Part shown: one piece after another, positions 12,601 through 21,600 of the stretch | Position numbering within the stretch: the stretch's first letter is position 1 | How the letters are laid out: the number at the start of each line of letters is the position of its first letter | Assembly: GCA_037783545.1 (NCBI GenBank) | Contig: JBBELK010000093.1 | Coordinates: 1,922,001 to 1,986,000 of the forward strand | Origin: Henricia sp. BOLD:AAB3569 | Lineage: Eukaryota > Echinodermata > Asteroidea > Spinulosida > Echinasteridae | Direction: 5' to 3' | DNA length: 64,000 bases | The notes under the pieces: model-generated | The model's input: only the letters and a program-made list of their open reading frames with translations | The model's database searches: none | Told to the model about the DNA's origin: nothing | Translations under genes and position numbers: made by a program

Positions 12601-15600
12601 TGAGGCCAACTGGTGGTCTTAAAACAAGGTATTGCAGTTGTTCCTCACTAATTGGAATTGGCTATCACGTGAGCTTAACAAGCCCTACAGAGGAATAAAC
12701 CCTTAAATGAGATAACCACCCCTCCCAGAGAAGATACAACCCAAACTCTAGCCTTTAGTCAAGGCGTTCGCGGCGAGTTTTGCATCGCGCGGTATTGCAA
12801 GACTAGCGCGCACGAAGAAAGACTAGCATCCACAGACTGTCTGGCCCGACAGTGGCGAACCGCGTGCAGTGTGTGCGTTAGTTATTCCTCAAGCCCGTGC
12901 ACGCTACTTTTTTCGCGCGAACAAAACTGCGCGGAAAACAAACCCCGCCACGAGAGCCTTGACTAAAGGCTACCCAAACTCCTGCCTGGCTTGCCTCAAT
13001 TATTAAGTAATTTTTCCGGTTTTGTAACAATTTACCAATTGTTTCATTATAGCACCAAAGTAAGGATCAGAAGAAAAAAAGTTCTTGCAGCATTTTATAG
13101 TAAATGAAGTTACACATAGAAATGATTGCTTGGAGGCAATCCAACATTGATACGCAGTTTTGGCCAGCTGTGACTACGTTTTTAGGCAAAACAGACCTTC
13201 AGCCTCCTCCCATTATAAAATCCAGTTATAAAACTGACAGTATTTTTTTATTTCTCTGGAGGCTAAGAAGATAGATCCCCACAATTCACTGCCAAGATAC
13301 CTGGATTTGCGGTTTTGTAACAAAAAATGCCTGGCAGTTTGAGCCATGGGATAAATTTAGGCTCAACAACATCAGGCAAAATGCTTGCTTGCCAACTAGA
13401 GAAACAATTATTAGGTCAAAATCAACTACAATAATATTTTGATACAAAAGGGCCTTGACACATACAACACTATAGGGAGTGCCTTCCTGTGAATCTAGGT
13501 CAATATCTTTTAAAGATGGGCAAATGATGTCACAAGACCTTTTGCAATGGTTTCACTTTTCCAATGAGGCCAAGAAAATATAAAGATGCTTTTCCAGTTA
13601 CCTGCACCCACCCTTACCCCCAAAAAAATCATGCAGAACCTATATCATATTATTTTTTTTAAAAGTCAATAAAACGTAAAACTTGTATTGACCCCTTTCG
13701 AACACGTGCGAATATGCCATTTTGGGAGTCAAATAATGCTGAGTCATTGTGGCAGCAATGTGCGTGCGCGTTGTGTGTGTCTCTGGTGGGCGTAACGCGG
13801 TTTAATTCACCAATGGGAGCCTCAGCATAGTGCGTTACGCACGCTATGGACACACACAACGCGCACGCACATTGCTTCCACAACGACGCGGCATTGTTTT
13901 ACTCCCAAAATGACGTCATTGGCACGAGCTCAATACAGTACATTGACTTTTTTCCTCCCAAAGATTGAAAAAGTGGCTGTTTGTATCCACTTTCTCAGCA
14001 AATGTACAGAGCCAGATTGTGGTATGTGTATTACCATTTTTGACTGTTATAAAGGGCAAAATGGTAACAAATACTGACCATCATCCCACCCTAATATTTT
14101 GGGCTTAAAATAAACATTTCCCACCAATCTACCTTAATTATTTGTTTATATACATACAACTATTTTTTTCTTAGCCCAATGTTAAAATTACCTCAGCAGC
14201 TAGACACACCGCAGTTCAAAATTGGGAAAATACTCCATGCACAAAAAAACCCACAACTTGTAAAGTTTTTCAGCTCAGAAAGGCCATTTAAGCCTACTAC
14301 TATGTTTTGATCCGTAAAGATAAATGGTATACTAATAATTGTACTGGGCCATTCTCTGAAGTCACAGATTGTAGTCATTGTGTAAACTCTATAATTAGGT
14401 CAACCTTGAAGGTTAACATCCTCCCTAAACAAAAATAAGCATCAAATTTTCAAACAAATCAAAAATTTACATACAAAGATCTCAGCCCCAACATTAAAGG
14501 GCACAAGTAATAGATTGTATTCTACTTTTTTTATTAATTCAATCAACAAATCAATTTTGAGGAGGAAGCACCATGGCATAAATGAAACACCATAGGGTGA
14601 TGTTAAAATTTTGCCTAGTATACTATAGTCTAGGCCCTAGACATTGTTATTGTTTTTGTTTTAAACGTGCGTTCGTCCCGAAAACCGATCGCCGCAACAC
14701 AGTCATTTTGACAAAACGATATGGTGATAGGACTAGGATCGCGTGATTACGCCCTCTCGCGGCAGTCGGGTATCCAACAAATAATGACCGTCTAGGTCCT
14801 AGACTAAGTACACCATAGATCTGTCACGAGTTTAACTCCCGGGTTTGACTACATTTTAAGTGAAAACCTATAGACATTTTGAAATGTGTTGCACATGCCC
14901 TTTAATAAACCGCACTGGCACATGTATTGATGTGTTTAGATTATGCAAGTTTTGAAATGCTGCCAAAATGGAGAAAGAAATAAGCAACTTTGTCAGGGTG
15001 ATTTATTGAGGTATTTTTGTTGCCCTTCAATGAAGAACTTTAGTTTTCATGGATACATTGTATGCAAAATTAAGACAAACAATATGCAAAGCATGTATTC
15101 TCCATTGTGAAAACCATATAATGACAATGTTTACAAATTTAAGTCGCCTGTTTAGGTTACATGACACCAACTTTCATTGTAAAAATAATTATGTATTGCG
15201 AGTTTATTATTTTTTTTAAGTAGGCCTACTTTGGAATGTGAACCCACAGACGTGCAAATATTTGCTTGCAATGTATTGTCATGTCAGAGATAATGTACAT
15301 GGTATTTGATTATTTTTGTTTTCTGGATATTGTTGCTATGGCTCACACGCTATCGTCAAAATGTCGTCACACAACGCACAAAGCAATGGGACTTTCAACG
15401 GAAAGCACAGATTCATTGGAGAAAACTCAAAGGTATTCATGTTTTAGGGTCAACAGTTATCTTATAACACACTGAGTACAGGGCCAGTAATACAGGGATG
15501 TCATATCATGACATACGTACGTGCTTTCGTACCTTTGAACAACGAAATGACCGGCCTTGAAACCAAAAATTCACCCGGATCATCGCATACAACACTGTAC

Positions 15601-18600
15601 AAATTGTATTGGGCCGGCAGAACATATCGCGTCATCATGTTTTTGTGAGACAGTGCACTTTGACATATGTCAGTGATATCTGCTAGCTCTGTTGTGATTG
15701 GTCGGCGGGTTCGGTTGATTGACAGGTCGGAACTATGCATTGGCACTAAAGACAGAGTACATGATTGATAGACTATTGAAAACGGGGTTATTTCCACTCG
15801 TAATTAAAAGCCTATGTCAAGAAAACTTCCTTGTATAAATTTCAGAAACATAAGGCCTGTCCGCATTGGACTTTTGTGGGGAAAATTTACCGAGCTATGG
15901 CTACTTTTCCCAGTTTTAATCCAGTGTGGACAGCCTAGGAAGTTTTCCTCTCAGTAACTTTTCCCCGAGTCCAGCGGTTACTTTTCCTTAGACGATAAGT
16001 CCAATGCGGACACATCGAGTTGGTAAAAGCGCTCTGGAGCGTACGTCTGGGCCGTGAAGGTCATACTGCAAAGGGACAATGCGCGTGCTCTCCCACAGTC
16101 TCAGTAAATTTTCCCGTGTCGAAAAAGTCCAAATGCGGAATACCAGTAAAATTTACCATCATCTCGGTAAAACAGTGATACTTCAGTGATACTTAAGAAA
16201 ACCTGAAAAATTTGTCCATGTTTTGTGAATGAATGGTAAAAAAAGTGTCTGCAGAGAACTTTTATTTTAAAACCCACCTTCAGTTGGCAATTTCTCTCAC
16301 AAAGGTACCATTTTAAACAGAAAAAAAAAAAAATTATGTGGTGTTTGTTATTACCATAGCAATCAACACTTTTAGTCGTTTTTTTTCTTGTCAACTCGTG
16401 AAGTAACATTTTTGGTAACTGCAAATGATGTATTGGAGTTTTAAATCATATGTAGTTCATTTCACAGTCCACCTGCAATTTTGACAGATTGATAATGTCA
16501 GAGTAAGTGATGGTTTGAAAGGTTACAGTCCTATCATGTGAGAGTAATCCATCACAGCTGCTGATGGTACATATCTATTTGGGACCTCATGCTTCTTATC
16601 AATTGGCAATCCACATGTCAGTACAGAAGATGTGCGGTATCCATGACACATGTATGCACTTGGCCCCTAGTATCTCAGGGGAAGATGAGCCCAGTAAATT
16701 GTGTAGAATTATTTTTCCACCAGTAGGCCTACACAACTGACTAATCATTCCTACATCTAAGCCTCATACATGTAGCATAAAAAAGGATCACCTGTTTCGA
16801 TTTTTCTAAAATTAAACTAAAAAAAAAAACTAATTAAACAATTCCTCCTATTTGCATTACAAAAAATTTTAAATTCTGAGATACACCGACCCTGAGGTGG
16901 AGACAAAGTCATAGTTTGACAGAAACTTCCAATATGCCAACTCAACTTAAGAATTACAAAAATGGCGCATACAATTGAACAAATATGTACAAACAAAGAA
17001 CAGGGGGTGGCATTACATGCGCCATCTTTCCAATAGTGTGTTTCAGACTATGCCGTTACCTGGGTTATCTCGAGGTTAACACAAAATTTTACGCTGAGAT
17101 TACCTGGGTAATTCGGAGCATTCACACTATACTCGGGGTTAGCAATTCTCCGGGTCAACTGCCTCATAACCCCACTTAACCCGGGTAATTTCTAACCCTG
17201 CTCACGAGGTGGGTTAACCCACCAATCTCAGCACTAACTGGGGCCTTGAAACGACTCTCCGGATTACCTTCAGTAGTGTGAATGGTCGCCGGGTTTTCTT
17301 TAACCCGAGTACATTACAACCACCTTGTCTAAAGACACCTCTTTACGTGTGTAGGCCTACCTACTAATGGAAGATGCCAGTCTTTAGTGATCGGCAACTC
17401 GTCTTGGTACATGTAAATTGCATACGCTTTCTTTGTTGACTTCGAAGATCAAATGTTTTAGGTACCATTGAGATGTTGTGGGCACAATGGTTCGTGGGAA
17501 TGGAGAGGTATTAGCGATGCATTTTCTCCAGGTTGCCGTTGTGTAGTCTGAATGCGAATCACAAATTACCCGGGTTACGGGGTATGCACTATATAGTGGG
17601 TAAGCTGATTTGCGGGGTTAATTTTGTAGTGTGAAACCGATTCTCATGGTTAGTTTTTACCCGGGTATGGACTACTACCCGGGTAATTAATTACCCGGGT
17701 AAGTCTAGAGTAGTGTGAAACCTATACAAGTAGAGTCCTTTGATCCAGAGTACCCTGGAATCCAAGTATAGTCCATCCTGTGTGACCCAGTGACCTCTGT
17801 AGGTGTTTTGAGAATCTGATCATGAATTATTTGTGGTAAGATTTATAGCCCTTTTCTGGCTTACCTAATGGAAGACGATTTATTTATATATAGTGCAGAA
17901 AAAAACTCGTCTCACAGCGTGCTTGGTAGTGAATTTTGTTCAAGTACATAACATTGGGCATGAAGTTAAATCTCAAACCTTAAAATATAAGGTTAAATTT
18001 TGAGTTTAGCAGAATCAGGTGGTAACCACTATTCTTTGTATCTTACTTTGATGGCTGTACATCAAAACAGTTTGGAAAGCAGGGATTGGCTTTTAGACAA
18101 AAAGGTAAAAAGTGACTAAATAGTTTATTTACATATGTTGAAAAATAGGTTCTGTAAATTCATAATGCCAAGGAAATAAAAGGTCAGATTAAAAAATGTT
18201 ATGAACTTTTTGCTCAATTAACTTTTCTCACAAGTAATAAATGGGATTTTAAGAATGTTTACAGTGGACCCCGAATCAGTAGGTGAAACTGCTATTTTTG
18301 AGGGAAAAAAATGGTCGCTGCACGTGGTTAAGCTCCTATAATAGGTCTCCGCACGTTCTTACACAGTCTATTGTGACGTTTCCCTTAATAATGTTACAGC
18401 TCCCCAAATATCACTTAATTGGTTGATGAGGCAATTAGATTAAATGCATTGCAGGAGGACAGACACCTATATGTTAACACTAGTACTCAAATGCAAAACT
18501 TTGTGATCATAAGTAAACTGTTGTGCACCAACTAGCTAGACCACACTTTGTTTTGCCCTCAGAAGCTGGTCTTCATCAACCTTTAACAGGTACACTGTAC

Positions 18601-21600
18601 CTCTGACAAGCAGTGACATGACTTGAGTTGACTCACACCTTCACATACATTATAGGCCTACATGTTTTTGATGGCATACTGTAGAATCTTACTAGTGGGG
18701 TTGTATAAAAGGGCATCGGACTCTCCTGGGAACAGCGTCATCTCAGACTTTTCAAAGTGGGGAAGCCACTCATTTGGGGGTGGGGGGGAGGGGGTGGGAG
18801 GGGGGGGGGGGGGGAGGGGGGGGGGGAGGGGGGAGGGGGGGGGGAGGGGGGAGGGGGGGGGGGGGGGAGGGGGGTGGGTGGTGCACAAGGAGAGCCCTGG
18901 GGAACAAGAAGGGGGTGGGGCACAACACTTTTTCAGGGGCATGTGCCTTCACAGGCACTTCTCCCCCTCCCGCTGGCCACACCAGTGCCTGGGAAGGGGA
19001 AGGGGTGCCCCGGCCAGCTGTCATCCTTTTGCAGCCAGAAAACAAATTATGGGGGTATCATGACTGGAACTATGGGGGTATCATGGCCAAGCGGTCTAGT
19101 GAATCGAACTCAAGAGTCAAGACCTTGGTTAATTCTGCAGATCATGGGTTCAAATGGGAGTCTGCCCACATCCATAGCTGCCCTTGGGCAATTAGGCACT
19201 TTGCCATAAATTGTCTCTCTCCACCCAGGAGAAAATGGGTACCAGAAAGCTGATGTGTTTAATTAGTCCCTGTGTGCGTAAGCTGCACAGAACTGCATGC
19301 TCACCAGGGAGTTGAGAAGGATTAAGGAGCGATATTATTGAGCCCAATGAACAGGGTTAAGTGTGACAGCACCTTGAGCATCTTTGAGATGGATATGTGC
19401 GTGATATAAGTGTCTCTAAAATTATTGTAAATAAGGGCCTATCCAGTGTGTACATTAGTTCCGGTTCCAGCTGGAACCGGAACTAATGTACATACTAATA
19501 TAATGGCAGTGCGTGGTGTGTGATGCAGTCACTTATGAACCGGATAGAACACAGTGTTGCAAAATGTTTTATTATTGCCAAGTATGATATTTAACACTTT
19601 TTTTCTGGGGAAAGACAGGCAATGGGGGAGGCAGGTGGGGGAGCATCACTTGAGCAAGATGAGGTCTATGAATCCTTGACTAAATGACTGTGTACATGCA
19701 ATAGATGAAACTGGAGCCTACTAAAACAATAGTCCTACAGTGTTCTGGGTGGTACGTGTACCTTAGCAGGCCCTTGTTATAGACAGGTGGAGGTCAAACG
19801 TCGTTTGACCTCCACCTGTGGCCCATCCAAAACATGACTGAAGACTGTGTGGGGGATTGAGACAGGGGAGGGGGACAATATACTGTGGGAATTTAATACA
19901 TCACTTTTTGTTAGTTGCCTATGTGTGTAGGCAATGGCGCTCTACTAAAAATCATTGAACCGTGTCCCTGTGCTTTTGCTGTAAGAAGTGGGGAGCACCT
20001 ACTGTAAGAATGGGATAGGGGACACCGAGTTGGTGGACAAGGACAAGTGCTTGCGAGGAAGGTCTGTTCCCTGTGCACTCCCACCCCCACTCCTCTCCCC
20101 CTCCCCTAAATGGTGTTCAGAACTTCAGGGAAGGACAAATGGAAATATAGCAATCAGTTGTGTTCTAAATCCCTAAAAACAAGTCTAGAGTTTGATTTGG
20201 ATCCACCCAAGATGTTATGGGCGGCTGTTAGTAATAGTGGATATCCGCTGTACACATGTGTGACTGTTGTCTCACTTAACCACAAGGGACAAGGTTTACT
20301 GATGTATAAGGTTAACAGATATCCAGACTGAGACTACTGCAATATTAACTCACCATTAAAGGGGAAGTATACCTTGGAGCCAAACTGGTAGCTACACTGG
20401 TGCAAATCATACGTATGCACAATTCGAGTGCTTGGGGTTCAAATGTTTTAAGTGCAATTGTATAGTTTTTAGATAAAAACAATTGAATGTTGTAATACTA
20501 ATAGTTGTGAAAAATCAGGGGTGTACTCCACATGCTCCTCCTTACAAATGGTGTTTTTTGTAATAATATACTTTGGATTGAATATGACATGGGTCATAAA
20601 ATTAATTAAAAGCCGAAGTTATTTACTAAAAAAGTACTTAACACATCTGTGATAGAAGCAGTTAACATGTTTGTGCACCAAACTAGCTTGGGCAATTGAC
20701 AATCTGCACATACTTCTCATGCAGTTTTCACCATGACAATGTGTTATTAGCACTTAACTGATGTGTGCATTGAAAAGAGCATCCCAAATTATCCAAGAAT
20801 ATGCAAATAACTCAATATGGCCAAAATTGCACTTAACACATTTGAACCCCAAGTACTCGACATGCAAGAAATCTGAGCAAGAACTGCCTTGGCCTGTGCT
20901 TATCAAATTAAACTGTGGTATGCACTTTAACTCAGTAGTTTTTTGATACAATCCGTTCTATATCGAATGCTACAAACGGCTCCACGTTTTCAAAAATCTG
21001 CACCTCCCATCAAATATCCTGCATGTGCTTGGGATACTAATGAGCTCAGGTATGCAGCCATCTCATTTCAGAAAAACAGGAATCAGGACAATGTCACAAA
21101 TTTTAAACTTTCTACAAATACAATGCTTTCCACTTTGAGTTGGACTGATGAATAAATTAGAGTAGACTAACTCATCGTTTAATATGCTGCATTTTGCTAG
21201 TCTTAAACTACCATGTGAAAAAGTGAGAATATCAAGGGTGTGGGTGAAATGGTTGAAAGCTTCAATGACAAACACAAAATTACAAAAGAAAAAAATTTTT
21301 TTTTTAAGTAATCAAAATGTGCAACCACCACAGAAACTGAATCCAGGACACACCGAAATGGTAAAAATTCTGAATGCTTGCAACTGCATTTTTGTCCTCT
21401 GAGCTCCCAACTAAACTACTAAAGTGTGATGTCACTTACGAGGGTAACTGGGTTTAAACATTCACTGGTAATCTTCAAAGACCATTGCTAAAGCGCAGGA
21501 AAACAGACCCAGTAACCTTAGCAACACACGAAGGGTGACATTTTCAATTTACTACTGTATTGCTGTGATTTATGCGTCTGAAAATAGACACGTTTTCAGA

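Noticed and set aside
15501-15797. 98-residue open frame on the minus strand
   Set aside because: The same frame appears in the inverted MITE copy at 62097-62336, so it is repeat-derived.
18658-19253. Several overlapping proline- or glycine-rich open frames on both strands
   Set aside because: They come from a GGGGGA simple repeat (18776-18885); all frames stay open through such composition.
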